Assembly: GCA_947501025.1 (NCBI GenBank) | Contig: CANMUM010000001.1 | Span: 1-64,000, forward strand | DNA: 64,000 nucleotides | Direction of reading: 5' to 3' | From: an uncultured Paracoccaceae bacterium | GTDB lineage: Bacteria; Pseudomonadota; Alphaproteobacteria; Rhodobacterales; Rhodobacteraceae | The notes under the pieces: model-generated | What the model was told of the DNA's origin: nothing | Databases searched by the model: none | The model's input: only the letters and a program-made list of their open reading frames with translations | In this document: positions 26,690 through 35,785 of the stretch, piece by piece | Numbering within the stretch: position 1 is the stretch's first letter | How the letters are laid out: each line of letters opens with the position of its first letter | Translations under genes and position numbers: made by a program

Positions 26690-28489
26690 TTAATCATCAA
26701 TCTTGAGTGCTTTGATAAAGGCTTCTTGTGGAATTTCCACCTTACCAAATTGGCGCATTTTCTTCTTACCCGCTTTTTGCTTGTCCAGAAGTTTGCGCTT
26801 ACGTGAGGCATCACCGCCATAACATTTCGCGGTCACATCCTTGCGCAATGCAGATAATGTTTCGCGTGCGATAATCCGTCCGCCAATCGCCGCTTGAATC
26901 GGGATTTTGAACATATGCTGCGGGATCAGCTCTTTGAGCTTCTCAACCATGCCACGTCCACGGCCCTCCGCACGGTTGCGGTGTACCATCATGGAAAGCG
27001 CATCAACGGGCTCATCGTTCACAAGGATCGACATTTTCACAAGCTCATCTTGCTGATAGCCAATCATTTGATAGTCGAAACTTGCATAGCCTTGGGTGAT
27101 CGATTTAAGACGGTCATAAAAATCAAAAACAACCTCATTGAGCGGAATGTCATAAACGATCATCGCGCGCGTGCCTGCATAAGTCAGATCAAGCTGAACA
27201 CCGCGACGCTCTTGGCAAAGCTTGAGCACTCCACCGAGATATTCATCAGGAACCATGATAGTGGCTTTGATGCGGGGTTCTTCGATATGATCCACATGGG
27301 TCAGATCGGGAAGGTCGGCAGGGTTATGCAATTCGAGCATTTTGCCGTCATTCATATGGATGTGATAAATCACAGAAGGCGCGGTTGTGATGAGGTCAAG
27401 ATCATATTCACGTTCAAGCCGTTCACGGATCACCTCAAGATGCAAAAGACCTAGGAAGCCACAGCGGAAACCGAAGCCAAGTGCCGCAGATGTTTCCATT
27501 TCATGGCTAAAACTCGCATCATTGAGCGCAAGTTTTTCAATCGCCATGCGCATATCTTCAAAATCATTTGCATCTACTGGAAAGAGGCCACAAAACACAA
27601 CGGGCTGTGCGGGCTTATAACCCGGCAATGCTTCGGCGCAAGGTTTGCGATCAAGGGTGATGGTGTCGCCAACGCGGGTGTCGCGCACTTGTTTGATCGA
27701 TGCGGTGATGATGCCAAGCTCGCCGGGATTCAGCGCAGGAATGTCGACCATTTGCGGTTTGAGAACAGCGATTTTTTCAACGGTGTAAGCGGCTTCGGTC
27801 ATCATCATGCGGATGCGATCGCCTTTTTTGAGCTGACCATCAATGATGCGCACAAGCACGACGACGCCGAGATATTGATCATACCAACTGTCGACAAGTG
27901 ATGCTTTTAGCGGCGCGTCAAGCGTGCCTTCGGGGCAGGGGAGGCGGTTCACAATGGCTTCTAAAACATCGGGTATGCCAAGGCCTGATTTTGCGGAGAT
28001 TAAGACCGCTTCAGAGGCGTCAATGCCGATCACATCTTCGATTTGTTGACGGATGCGCTCAGGCTCGGCGGCGGGAAGATCAACCTTGTTGAGGACGGGT
28101 ACAATTTCGTGGTCGGCATCGATTGCGGTGTACACATTGGCGAGGGTTTGCGCCTCAACGCCTTGGGATGCATCAACCACCAAAAGCGAACCCTCACAGG
28201 CGCGCATGGAGCGCGAGACTTCATAGGCAAAGTCAACATGGCCAGGGGTATCGATTAAATTGAGGATATATTCATTGCCATCTTTGGCGGTGTAATCAAT
28301 GCGCACAGTATTGGCTTTAATGGTGATTCCACGCTCACGCTCAATGTCCATGCTGTCGAGCAATTGGGTTTGCATATCGCGATCCGCAACCGTTCCAGTG
28401 GACTGGATGAGGCGATCGGCGAGGGTCGATTTTCCGTGGTCGATATGGGCGACGATTGAGAAATTACGAATGTTTGTGAGCTTGGTCAT
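26690..28489 (-). CDS. lepA: Elongation factor 4 (LepA)
   Basis: The 599-residue product starts [29 protein letters not shown] with G1, has RGITIKA (G2 region), DTPGHVDF (G3), NKVDLPAA (G4), and the LepA-specific C-terminal domain ([33 protein letters not shown]). It is a ribosome-binding GTPase affecting biogenesis and elongation under stress. It ends ...LKIDD; the DNA of this end recurs after both LRR genes. Confidence 0.97.
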   Translation of the reverse strand: MTKLTNIRNFSIVAHIDHGKSTLADRLIQSTGTVADRDMQTQLLDSMDIERERGITIKANTVRIDYTAKDGNEYILNLIDTPGHVDFAYEVSRSMRACEGSLLVVDASQGVEAQTLANVYTAIDADHEIVPVLNKVDLPAAEPERIRQQIEDVIGIDASEAVLISAKSGLGIPDVLEAIVNRLPCPEGTLDAPLKASLVDSWYDQYLGVVVLVRIIDGQLKKGDRIRMMMTEAAYTVEKIAVLKPQMVDIPALNPGELGIITASIKQVRDTRVGDTITLDRKPCAEALPGYKPAQPVVFCGLFPVDANDFEDMRMAIEKLALNDASFSHEMETSAALGFGFRCGFLGLLHLEVIRERLEREYDLDLITTAPSVIYHIHMNDGKMLELHNPADLPDLTHVDHIEEPRIKATIMVPDEYLGGVLKLCQERRGVQLDLTYAGTRAMIVYDIPLNEVVFDFYDRLKSITQGYASFDYQMIGYQQDELVKMSILVNDEPVDALSMMVHRNRAEGRGRGMVEKLKELIPQHMFKIPIQAAIGGRIIARETLSALRKDVTAKCYGGDASRKRKLLDKQKAGKKKMRQFGKVEIPQEAFIKALKIDD

Positions 28490-28743
28490 TTTATGCTTTC
28501 CTATTGCTGTCTCTCATGCGCTAAAGTGCGGTTTTCGTCAAGAGGAAGGGCGAAATTTGCGCGTGCAAAATCTGTTAAGGAATAGCGAAATTAACCCAAT
28601 ATTCATATACCGTAATCGCACGGTAATCTGTCGGTAATGGGGCGGTATCGTTTTGAAAAAGCTTCGATCACGGACGCATTAAGTTTTCGGTTGAAAATTG
28701 AGGGTTTATCGCGCAAGTTTGTGAAGAATATAGGGGCAGGTAA

Positions 28744-30018
28744 ATGGCGATTGAGTTTGATGATGATAATGAACAAAACCTGAAGCAGCTTGAGATATGG
28801 ATCGAAAAGCAAAGTGAAAATGTACATATTGCAATTGCTCATAGAGTGCGGTTACGTGTTGCTCCTTCTAACGTTTTTGCAGGTTACAAACACCTATCTT
28901 TAGATTCTATAGATTTTACTTTTTCGGCTATGCGCTGTTTTCTAATGACTTCACTTACAATTCGTTGGCCAAACAACAATAGTATTTTGCGTTCTGTGAA
29001 GTCAGCTAATTCCACTGGTTACTTTAATTTCAGATTTTTCTCTCCCTTTGCTGCAGCCTTTTCTGTCTTTTCTGATATTTCTGCACTCTCTTATATCCCA
29101 ATAGATCTTTTTTCTGCCGAAAGTTGGCATAGTGTGGAACGTGATATTACGTTTTTGGAAGAGAGTGGCAAAAGCGCGAAAGAGCTTTTGGCGCAGCCGT
29201 TATTTATCAATGCTGGATATGATGAGCGACTTGAATGGTCGAAAGAAGATCTGGCAATGCTTGATGCGTTTGGCAAAGATAACCCAGAATATGAATTTTG
29301 GGTGCGGTGTATTCAATCGAGCTATTATGGCAAAGGGCTATACGGCGCAACAAGATCAAGCGCCGAATGGGATATGCTCAAAAAGATAGGTTTATTGGGC
29401 AATGATATTTGGGAAGAGGGCGCGGGGAAGGTTGCGCAAGAGATTAGGGAGATTGAGGGGGCGTTTAGGGGTGCGCGTCAGCCTCTTGATGCAGAAGCCG
29501 ATAAAGATATAAATACCCAAGCTAGCAACCAAGAGGTAATTGCTGTTGCGCGTGGGGTTTTAGAAGATCGAGATAATGCAATTGAAAACCTAGATAGCTT
29601 TTCGGATGCTATTAATATTGTTATTCACGATTATAAAAATAGAACGAATAATCTTCCTGAAGCAATTTTATTGTTAGATGATATATCATCCATATCAAAG
29701 CGATTATCGAATGGCGTTAAGCGATTTTCTGAGAATGATGTTTCAGGTGAGATCGCGGAACTTAGAAATAAAATTGAATCCTTAGAAAAGGAAAATGAGG
29801 CAATTAAGCTAGAACTCGCCGAAAGCCAAGACGCACAAGATTCGGTTTTTTGGGAAAGCTACAAAAAAGAAATGGGCGCAGAGTTTGCAAAGAAAACAAT
29901 GAGCGTAGCAAGTTTTACGGCGAAGTGCGGTGTTGGTTATCTCTTTGCAAAAGGGATTATAACGGTTGAAAGCAAAACATTTATTCTTGATATTTTGAAA
30001 CTGTTTATGAAAGCTTAG
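28744..30018 (+). CDS. Hypothetical protein with coiled coil and C-terminal membrane-like helix
   Basis: The 424-residue product has no family I recognise with confidence. The middle (about 150-200, LLAQPLFINAGYDERLEWSKEDLAMLDAFGKDNPEYEFWVR) resembles a segment found in several alphaproteobacterial hypotheticals. The C-terminal part has a long coiled coil (about 335-368, EIAELRNKIESLEKENEAIKLELAES) and a final hydrophobic stretch (about 395-424). The N-terminal third is Ser/Phe-rich and atypical. It is monocistronic, starting 254 bp from lepA on the other strand. Confidence 0.65.
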   Translation: MAIEFDDDNEQNLKQLEIWIEKQSENVHIAIAHRVRLRVAPSNVFAGYKHLSLDSIDFTFSAMRCFLMTSLTIRWPNNNSILRSVKSANSTGYFNFRFFSPFAAAFSVFSDISALSYIPIDLFSAESWHSVERDITFLEESGKSAKELLAQPLFINAGYDERLEWSKEDLAMLDAFGKDNPEYEFWVRCIQSSYYGKGLYGATRSSAEWDMLKKIGLLGNDIWEEGAGKVAQEIREIEGAFRGARQPLDAEADKDINTQASNQEVIAVARGVLEDRDNAIENLDSFSDAINIVIHDYKNRTNNLPEAILLLDDISSISKRLSNGVKRFSENDVSGEIAELRNKIESLEKENEAIKLELAESQDAQDSVFWESYKKEMGAEFAKKTMSVASFTAKCGVGYLFAKGIITVESKTFILDILKLFMKA

Positions 30019-30082
30019 CTGAATTGCAAGCGAGACCCGAGGGTGTGGTAAGTTCTGAAAGAACGCGCCCGCCCGTGGGGGC

Positions 30083-30213
30083 GGGTCGAGCGCGCAAATC
30101 GCTGTGCGATTTGAGTAGGGCGGTAATATAGAATGCGTATCTTCGCAGATTATTGTTTATAAGTGGGGGCGTGCGCTGCAAATACTGAGGTATTTGCGAT
30201 AAGACTAGCAGAC
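30083..30213. repeat. Degenerate tandem repeat, copy A (~131 bp)
   Basis: This unit starts GGGTCGAGCGCG and contains a perfect hairpin, CAAATCGC (30095-30102) / GCGATTTG (30106-30113) with loop TGT. It then has an AT-rich part (atatag.atgcg.atct) and ends with AGGTATTTGCGAT (from 30188). The next unit repeats these landmarks at a constant offset of 131-133 bases. Together with copy B it fills a 383-bp gene-free stretch (30019-30401). Confidence 0.75.
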
Positions 30214-30343
30214 GGGTCGAGCGCGTAAATCGCTGTGCGATTTGAGTGGATGTTCATATAGTATGCGCATCTCCGCCCATTATTATTTATGAATGGGGCT
30301 ATCGGGTGTTGCCATTAATAAGGTATTTGCGATTTGAGTGAGG
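30214..30343. repeat. Degenerate tandem repeat, copy B
   Basis: The unit starts GGGTCGAGCGCG at 30214 and has the same hairpin, AAATCGC (30227-30233) / GCGATTT (30237-30243). The middle is diverged but alignable, and AGGTATTTGCGAT recurs at 30321. An extra GCGATTTGAGT follows, so the unit may begin a third partial copy. No ORF is present. Confidence 0.75.
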
Positions 30344-30401
30344 TTGGTTCGAAAATCGCGACGGGTATAACGCCGCTGCACGGCCAAGATATTTTCAAAA
30401 T

Positions 30402-30911
30402 CTATTCAAAAACTTCATTCTCATCCACGCCCCAAATATCGGTTTTGGGCACCCAGCCTTCATAGCCATCGACTTCGATTTCGCACCAATCGGCGATGCA
30501 GGCCAAAAGATCGGCCACGACGTTTTTTTCCAAGATGGCCGAAAAGTTGGAATTTGGTGAGGCGGCCTTGTTCATGGATGTGCGATCAGCGGTGATGAGA
30601 ACGGTGCGATTGCCCGATAAGAGGGCGTAGTGAAGCCAGCCTTTATAGCCTTCGAAATCCTCAACCTTGCGCCAATGCCCGCTCTCGCCAATGACGCGCA
30701 CAGGCAGGCCGCGCGCATGATAAACCCAGTCGATTTGATAATCGAGATCGGGGCCGCGGCGCATATTGGACTCGCTGCTGCTAAGCGATACATAGCGTGG
30801 GATTGGCAGGTTGGTTTCGCGACCAATGCGCATTCCGCCCTCTTGCGCAAAGGCAAAGCTTGCAAAGAGCAATGCTGTGAGAGCTATGATGGATTGAGAT
30901 AAAAACTTCAT
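30402..30911 (-). CDS. Periplasmic SH3-domain protein
   Basis: The 169-residue product has a Sec signal (IIALTALLFASFAFA-QEG) and two bacterial SH3-like domains (about 40-100 with NMRRGPDLDYQIDWVY and HWRKVEDFEGYKGWLHYALL; about 105-160 with WCEIEVDGYEGWVPKTDIWGV). Such domains typically bind peptidoglycan or proteins in the periplasm. The protein is common in Rhizobiales as a stand-alone gene; the partner is unknown. Confidence 0.85.
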   Translation of the reverse strand: MKFLSQSIIALTALLFASFAFAQEGGMRIGRETNLPIPRYVSLSSSESNMRRGPDLDYQIDWVYHARGLPVRVIGESGHWRKVEDFEGYKGWLHYALLSGNRTVLITADRTSMNKAASPNSNFSAILEKNVVADLLACIADWCEIEVDGYEGWVPKTDIWGVDENEVFE

Positions 30912-31002
30912 ATAGATTGCGCCAAATATTGCATAAGCGGGTCATAGCAACTAATCTGCGTTTGGTCAATTTGATGTCACATGAATGAGAGAGAAAAAGC
31001 CT

Positions 31003-31719
31003 ATGCTAAGAAGTCCAGTTAAAGGATTATTGATCACATTTGTGTTGATGATGATTGGATTTTTGGTGCTTGGGAAATTTCCGAATATTGATCTCATGGT
31101 TTCGTCTTGGTTTTATGATGGCAGTTGGCTTGGACGGGAACGGGTATTATGGATGATCCGCAATATTTACATAGAAAGCTCCAGAATTATTCCGCTTGTG
31201 TTTTTGGTTTTGCTGATTGTGGCATGTTTGAAAGAGAGCTATGTGCCAAGGCGTGTTTACGGGTTTTTCGTGGCGCTGAGTTTGATTGCGCCGATTGGGA
31301 TTGTGAATGAAATTTTGAAAGAATATTGGGGGCGTGCTCGGCCTAAGGATGTAACGCAATTTGATGGGGATAAAGTTTTTACGCCTGTTCAGATATTCCC
31401 AGTTGATCAATGTGATCATAATTGCAGTTTTGTGTCTGGTGAAGGGGCGGGTTGTTTCACATTGCTTTTGATGGCGTTGACAATGTTTGGCGGAAGCTTG
31501 CTGCGCAATGCTGTGATTTGCGTAGCGATATTGCCCATGGGCTTTTTGCGTATTGTTGCGGGCGGGCATTTTTTAAGCGATGTGATCGGTTCATTTCTTG
31601 TTGTGGCGTTTTGTTTTTACGCATTGCTTATCATCATGAAAATGAAGCCCAGTGATCTGCGCGTTGGATTTGCAAGCTTCTGGGCGGATATCAAGGGGCT
31701 TGCTGGGATTAGGTCTTAA
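31003..31719 (+). CDS. PAP2-superfamily membrane phosphatase
   Basis: The preferred start at 31003 (MLRSPVKGLLITF) has a GAGAGA site; an upstream ATG at 30985 adds six residues. The product of about 238 residues has six hydrophobic segments and the three phosphatase motifs: KEYWGRARP, CSFVSGEGA and RIVAGGHFLSDV. Substrates are likely lipid phosphates such as undecaprenyl pyrophosphate, phosphatidylglycerol phosphate or lipid A. A CDHNC cysteine pair precedes motif 2. Its TAA shares TTAA with the convergent ThiF-like gene. Confidence 0.88.
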   Translation: MLRSPVKGLLITFVLMMIGFLVLGKFPNIDLMVSSWFYDGSWLGRERVLWMIRNIYIESSRIIPLVFLVLLIVACLKESYVPRRVYGFFVALSLIAPIGIVNEILKEYWGRARPKDVTQFDGDKVFTPVQIFPVDQCDHNCSFVSGEGAGCFTLLLMALTMFGGSLLRNAVICVAILPMGFLRIVAGGHFLSDVIGSFLVVAFCFYALLIIMKMKPSDLRVGFASFWADIKGLAGIRS

Positions 31720-32435
31720 CCGCAATTCGAGCAGCCTTGGCGTTTTGCAATATTCATGATCCGTGTTTCGCGATATGCGCCATCAATGAGGAGCATTTGG
31801 CTTGGGGGGAGTGGGTTTGCTCCTGTGATAATTTTGATGGCTTCAAGGGCCGCCCAAGTTCCAACCATGCCTGCAACGGGGCCAATCACACCAGCTTCAG
31901 AGCAATTGGGAATTGCTGAGGCGTCCGTTCCTTCTGGGTATAGGCAATGATAGCATCCCCCTGAAAGCGTAGGATGAAAATGAGCAATTTGACCCTCCCA
32001 TTGCGCAAGGCTGGCCGATAGCAGGGGGATATTGTTGGTAACGGCAAAAGCTGATGCCATATGGCGCGTTTCAAGACTATCGGAACCATCAAGAAGCAAA
32101 TCAAAATTCGGGTTCACAATCTGCTCAGTGAAACGCCCTGCATTGGTGATCTTTATATCAGGATTGCTTTTCATGAGTCGCTTCGTGCCGATTTCGGCTT
32201 TGGGTTTGCCGATGTCATTTTCCGCGAACAAAACCTGCCTATGAAGATTGCTTTCATCCACATGATCATCTTCAAAAATGGTCATTGCGCCGATACCTGC
32301 CGCGGCCAAATAGAGCGCAGCTGGAGAGCCAATCCCACCAAGGCCAATAAGCGCAATATGCGCGCCTGCAAGCTTGGCTTGGGCAGCACCTCCAAAATCA
32401 CGGACAAGTATTTGACGGATATAACGATTGCTCAT
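31716..32435 (-). CDS. ThiF/MoeB/HesA-family adenylyltransferase
   Basis: The 239-residue product has the nucleotide-binding IALIGLGGIGSPAALYLAAAG, the arginine-containing SNLHRQVLF, the DGSD motif, and two CxxC pairs (CYHC, CSNC) that build the zinc site of E1-like enzymes. Such proteins adenylate the C-terminal Gly of ThiS or MoaD in thiamin or molybdopterin synthesis. No ThiS or MoaD lies here, but a MobA-like gene is elsewhere in the window, so a MoeB role is plausible. No rhodanese domain is present. Confidence 0.87.
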   Translation of the reverse strand: MSNRYIRQILVRDFGGAAQAKLAGAHIALIGLGGIGSPAALYLAAAGIGAMTIFEDDHVDESNLHRQVLFAENDIGKPKAEIGTKRLMKSNPDIKITNAGRFTEQIVNPNFDLLLDGSDSLETRHMASAFAVTNNIPLLSASLAQWEGQIAHFHPTLSGGCYHCLYPEGTDASAIPNCSEAGVIGPVAGMVGTWAALEAIKIITGANPLPPSQMLLIDGAYRETRIMNIAKRQGCSNCG

Positions 32436-32520
32436 GATATGAAGATTAGCGGAGTTGGGGGCAGATGTGAAGAAGCGCCCAAATGGTTGCGCGGTTTTGT
32501 GTAATTATCGGAGGGTGAAA

Positions 32521-33015
32521 TTAAGCGCGCCCTAAATAATCCATTTTACCAATATCCACACCATTATGACGGAGGATTTGGTAAGCTGTTGTCATGTGGA
32601 AATAAAAATTTGGATACACGAATGAGTAGAGATATTGATGCCCTGTCATATTGATTTCATCATTTGGAGTTTTCATTGTAATGCCGATATCAGCAGCATT
32701 TGTGAAGTCATCGGCTTTAACTTTATTGAGTGTATCCTGCGCATTTTGTAAAATTGCGCGGAGTTCTTCAAAGCTTGCAGTTCTAAATTCGATGCTTTGC
32801 GGTTCTTCACCCTTTAAGCGAGCAACTGCACGCGTTGAAAGGTCGGTAACCGTTTGAACCTGTTTTGTGAATGCATACATATCGGGAGTTAGGCCTGCAT
32901 TGAGAATACGCTCATGCATTATGTTCTTCATATCGCAATGAGCTTCGGCCTTGGTCAAAATTTTTGAAAGCGATTTAAGAGCGTGAGAGAGCTGTGGAAC
33001 AAAGTCATTATACAT
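32521..33015 (-). CDS. DUF1993 family protein
   Basis: The 164-residue product (MYNDFVPQLSHALKSLSKILTKAEAHC... GHQYLYSFVYPNFYFHMTTAYQILRHNGVDIGKMDYLG) matches DUF1993, a four-helix-bundle protein with a DinB-like fold. Function is unknown. Conserved His near the C-terminus (FYFHMTTAY, LRHNGV) suggest a possible metal site. It is separate from dut downstream. Confidence 0.85.
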   Translation of the reverse strand: MYNDFVPQLSHALKSLSKILTKAEAHCDMKNIMHERILNAGLTPDMYAFTKQVQTVTDLSTRAVARLKGEEPQSIEFRTASFEELRAILQNAQDTLNKVKADDFTNAADIGITMKTPNDEINMTGHQYLYSFVYPNFYFHMTTAYQILRHNGVDIGKMDYLGRA

Positions 33016-33089
33016 GTGTTTCCTTTGGTTGGGTTAACCTCATATATAAGATCAAAATTTAGCTATACAATGAGCCTTAGGGAAATGAC

Positions 33090-33536
33090 CTAGCTGCCCG
33101 TTGAACCAAAACCCTTTTCGCCACGCAATGTCGTTCCGAATTCACTCACTTCAACAAATTCAGGAACCGTGACGGGTGCAATGATCATTTGAGCGATGCG
33201 CATGCCATGGGTAATATCAAAAGATGCGTTTGAGAGATTAACCAGACCAATTTTGATTTCGCCGCGATAATCCCAATCAATCGTGCCAGGGGAGTTGATC
33301 ACGGTGATTCCAGATTTGATGGCCAGCCCCGAACGTGGCCGAATTTGCGCCTCATAAAATTCAGTAAGCTCAATCATCAATCCTGTTGGGATGATCGCAC
33401 GCTCCATTGGAGCAATCGCAATGGGTTTTGCAAGATTGGCACAAAGATCGAAACCTGCCGCGCCTTCGCTTGCCCGTTTGGGCGGAAGAAGGGCATGATC
33501 TGCATCATTTGTGGCTTGAAAATTCACGATTACCAT
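33090..33536 (-). CDS. dut: dUTP diphosphatase
   Basis: The 148-residue product has all five trimeric dUTPase motifs, including AGFDLCANL, PRSGLAIKSGI, GTIDWDYRGEIK, RIAQMIIAPV and RGEKGFGSTG. It hydrolyses dUTP to dUMP, preventing uracil incorporation and supplying dTMP synthesis. It overlaps the upstream coaBC by 7 bp; the coaBC-dut pairing is common in bacteria. Confidence 0.96.
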   Translation of the reverse strand: MVIVNFQATNDADHALLPPKRASEGAAGFDLCANLAKPIAIAPMERAIIPTGLMIELTEFYEAQIRPRSGLAIKSGITVINSPGTIDWDYRGEIKIGLVNLSNASFDITHGMRIAQMIIAPVTVPEFVEVSEFGTTLRGEKGFGSTGS

Positions 33537-34714
33537 TTTGCGATCTCATCTGTAATGCGCTCTGCGAGCATTTTTGCGGCCATTGTTTTGGATTGTTCAG
33601 GCCAGCTTTCATGGCTGTTTTCCGTGATCAAATGAATGGCATTGTGATCGCCACCCATAATGCCTGTTTTGGGCGAGACATCATTGGCAAGAATCCAATC
33701 GCAGCCTTTGCGCTCACGTTTGGCTGTTGCGAATTCAACCACATTTTGTGTCTCAGCTGCAAAACCGATAACGAGTTTTGGACGATTTTTTGACGCACAA
33801 ACGGTTTTCAAAATGTCAGGGTTTTCTGAAAGGCATAATGTCGGCAAGCCATCGGTCGTTTTCTTGAGTTTTTCCTCACACGCCTCGACATGCCAATCGG
33901 CAACGGCAGCAGCCGAAATGAACACATCCGAAGGCAGGGCGGCATTGACGGCCGTTTCCATATCGCGCGCGGTTTCCACCTCTACAATATGCGCGCCTTC
34001 AGGGCGAGCGGCGCTAGCAGGCCCCGTTATGAATGTGACCTTGGCACCCAGATTGATGAGGGCATTCGCGATGGCTGTGCCTTGCTTGCCCGATGAGCGG
34101 TTGGCAATATAGCGCACAGGATCAATGGGTTCGTGTGTTGGGCCAGAGGTCATGACGATGTGCTTGCCTGCAAGGGGCGCGGCGCCAAGTTGTTCCATAA
34201 TTGCCGCGTGGATTTGCTCAGGCTCTTCAAAACGCCCGAAGCCGTATTCGCCACAGGCCATATCGCCTTTTGTTGGGCCAATAGACAGAAAGCCACGTTC
34301 TCCAAGCTTTGACATATTCTCTTGCGTTGCCGCATTTTCCCACATCGCAACATTCATCGAAGGCGCAATCATGATCGGTGCGCGGGCGGCACTGACCAAT
34401 GTGGAGGCGAGATCATCAGCAAGACCATTTGCAATCTTTGCAATAAAATTCGCGGTCGCTGGTGCAATGACAATCAGATCAGCGGAACGAGACAGCTCAA
34501 TATGCCCCATTTTGGCTTCTGCTTCGAGATCAAAAAGCTTGCTGCGGACAGGGTTTTCCGCGAGTGCAGATACAGAGAGCGGGGTCACGAATTGCGATGC
34601 AGATTCTGTCATAACAGGCACAACCCGCACCCCAGATGCACGCAATGCGCGAATGAGAAGAAGTGATTTATAAGCGGCAATCCCGCCTGTGATCATGAGA
34701 AGAACTGTTTTCAA
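33530..34714 (-). CDS. coaBC: Bifunctional phosphopantothenoylcysteine decarboxylase/synthetase
   Basis: I choose a TTG start at 34714 (MKTVLLMITGGIAAYKSLLL), with AAGGG 8 bases upstream, giving 394 residues; the longer frame to 34765 adds an implausible leader. CoaC part (about 1-180): flavin-binding ITGGIAAYKS, PSMNVAMW, and CGEYGFGRFEEPE with the catalytic Cys. CoaB part (about 185-394): SGPTHEPIDPVRYIANRSSGKQG and AAVADW. It carries out two steps of coenzyme A synthesis. It is coupled to dut. Confidence 0.94.
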   Translation of the reverse strand: MKTVLLMITGGIAAYKSLLLIRALRASGVRVVPVMTESASQFVTPLSVSALAENPVRSKLFDLEAEAKMGHIELSRSADLIVIAPATANFIAKIANGLADDLASTLVSAARAPIMIAPSMNVAMWENAATQENMSKLGERGFLSIGPTKGDMACGEYGFGRFEEPEQIHAAIMEQLGAAPLAGKHIVMTSGPTHEPIDPVRYIANRSSGKQGTAIANALINLGAKVTFITGPASAARPEGAHIVEVETARDMETAVNAALPSDVFISAAAVADWHVEACEEKLKKTTDGLPTLCLSENPDILKTVCASKNRPKLVIGFAAETQNVVEFATAKRERKGCDWILANDVSPKTGIMGGDHNAIHLITENSHESWPEQSKTMAAKMLAERITDEIAKW

Positions 34715-34910
34715 TTTATGGCCCTTTATTATCGTTAATATGGGGATTATTGGGAGAAAAGACAAGGCGGGCCTTCACGGTGTTTTACGCTATAAAGCGA
34801 CCTTTGGCCTTATCCTTGAAAAACACTTGCATGAATGTTAAGTTGAGCGTATTGGATCATTCTTGTATTTTGAGGCCAATTGAGCCGTATCGTAACCAAA
34901 GGAGCACCCC

Positions 34911-35318
34911 CTGTCGCATTTAACTGACCCGAGCGCGAAGGACAAAACCCAAGCCGCACCAGATGGTGTACCGACACAATCAAGCGATGATCTTCTGGCA
35001 CTTATTGAGCATATTATTGCGAAAGAAAAAGGTGAGGATATCATAACGATTTCGCTTGCTGGCAAAACATCGATTGCCGATTATATGGTTGTCGCATCTG
35101 GCCGCTCCACGCGCCAAGTGTCGTCCATGTCAGAAAAGCTGGTTGAGCAGATCAAATCTGAAGGATATGGCGTACCAAAAGTTGAAGGCAAGGAAGCCGC
35201 TGACTGGGTGCTCATTGATACAGGTGATGTGATTGTTCACTTGTTCCGCCCCGAAGTGCGTGAGTTTTATCAGATTGAAAAAATCTGGCAGGGCGAGAGC
35301 GGCGAGAAACCAGAATAA
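34911..35318 (+). CDS. rsfS: Ribosome silencing factor, non-AUG (CTG) start
   Basis: A downstream ATG at 35085 would delete half the domain. The frame is open from a TAA at 34893 and the only plausible start is CTG 34911, preceded by GGAG with six bases of spacing. It gives 135 residues with the RsfS/Iojap core DIITISLAGKTSIADYMVVASGRSTRQVSSMSEKL...DWVLIDTGDVIVHLFRPEVREFYQIEKIW. RsfS binds L14 and blocks subunit joining in starvation. The TAA overlaps the rlmH ATG (TAATG), the conserved rsfS-rlmH coupling. Confidence 0.9.
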   Translation: MSHLTDPSAKDKTQAAPDGVPTQSSDDLLALIEHIIAKEKGEDIITISLAGKTSIADYMVVASGRSTRQVSSMSEKLVEQIKSEGYGVPKVEGKEAADWVLIDTGDVIVHLFRPEVREFYQIEKIWQGESGEKPE

Positions 35319-35785
35319 TGGATATTCGCATTGTGGCTGTCGGGCGATTGCGCAAAAGCGCTGAACTTGAGCTGATCACTGAATATTTAGACCGCGCAAT
35401 GAAACAAGGGCGCGGTTTTGGTTTTTCAGGTTTCGATATTCAAGAAATTGACGACCGCAAATCCCAAGACAAATCCGTTCAGGCCGACCAACTTCGCGCA
35501 GCCCTTGGCAATGAGGTTTTCTGGGCACTTGATGAGCGCGGTAAGTTGATGACATCCCCTGAATTTGCGCAAGGTCTTAGCACGCATCGTGATCAAGCGG
35601 CCGGCCGGCTCAATTTGGTGATTGGCGGCGCAGATGGGCTTGATCCAAGCCTTGTTGCAGAAGCTGGCAAAACGATCAGCTTTGGCAAAATGGTTTGGCC
35701 GCATATGCTCGCGCGCGTTATGCTTTGCGAGCAATGTTACAGAGCGATGACCATCTTGGCAGGCGGCCCGTATCATCGGGTTTGA
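35318..35785 (+). CDS. rlmH: 23S rRNA (pseudouridine1915-N3)-methyltransferase
   Basis: The 155-residue SPOUT-family product has the conserved end LVIGGADGLDPSLV...GKMVWPHMLARVMLCEQCYRAMTILAGGPYHR, which forms the knotted SAM site and substrate contact. It methylates helix 69 of 23S rRNA in the 70S ribosome. It is translationally coupled to rsfS. Its last 13 bp overlap the convergent hypothetical gene. Confidence 0.97.
   Translation: MDIRIVAVGRLRKSAELELITEYLDRAMKQGRGFGFSGFDIQEIDDRKSQDKSVQADQLRAALGNEVFWALDERGKLMTSPEFAQGLSTHRDQAAGRLNLVIGGADGLDPSLVAEAGKTISFGKMVWPHMLARVMLCEQCYRAMTILAGGPYHRV

Noticed and set aside
26894-27454. 186-codon open frame antisense to lepA
   Set aside because: Shadow frame of lepA with no recognisable domain or start signal.
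31716-32435. ThiF-like gene as part of a bacterial ubiquitin-like or CBASS defence operon
   Set aside because: Neighbours are a PAP2 phosphatase, DUF1993 and dut; no cyclase, E2-like, JAB or effector gene is present, and the double CxxC fits MoeB/HesA housekeeping enzymes.
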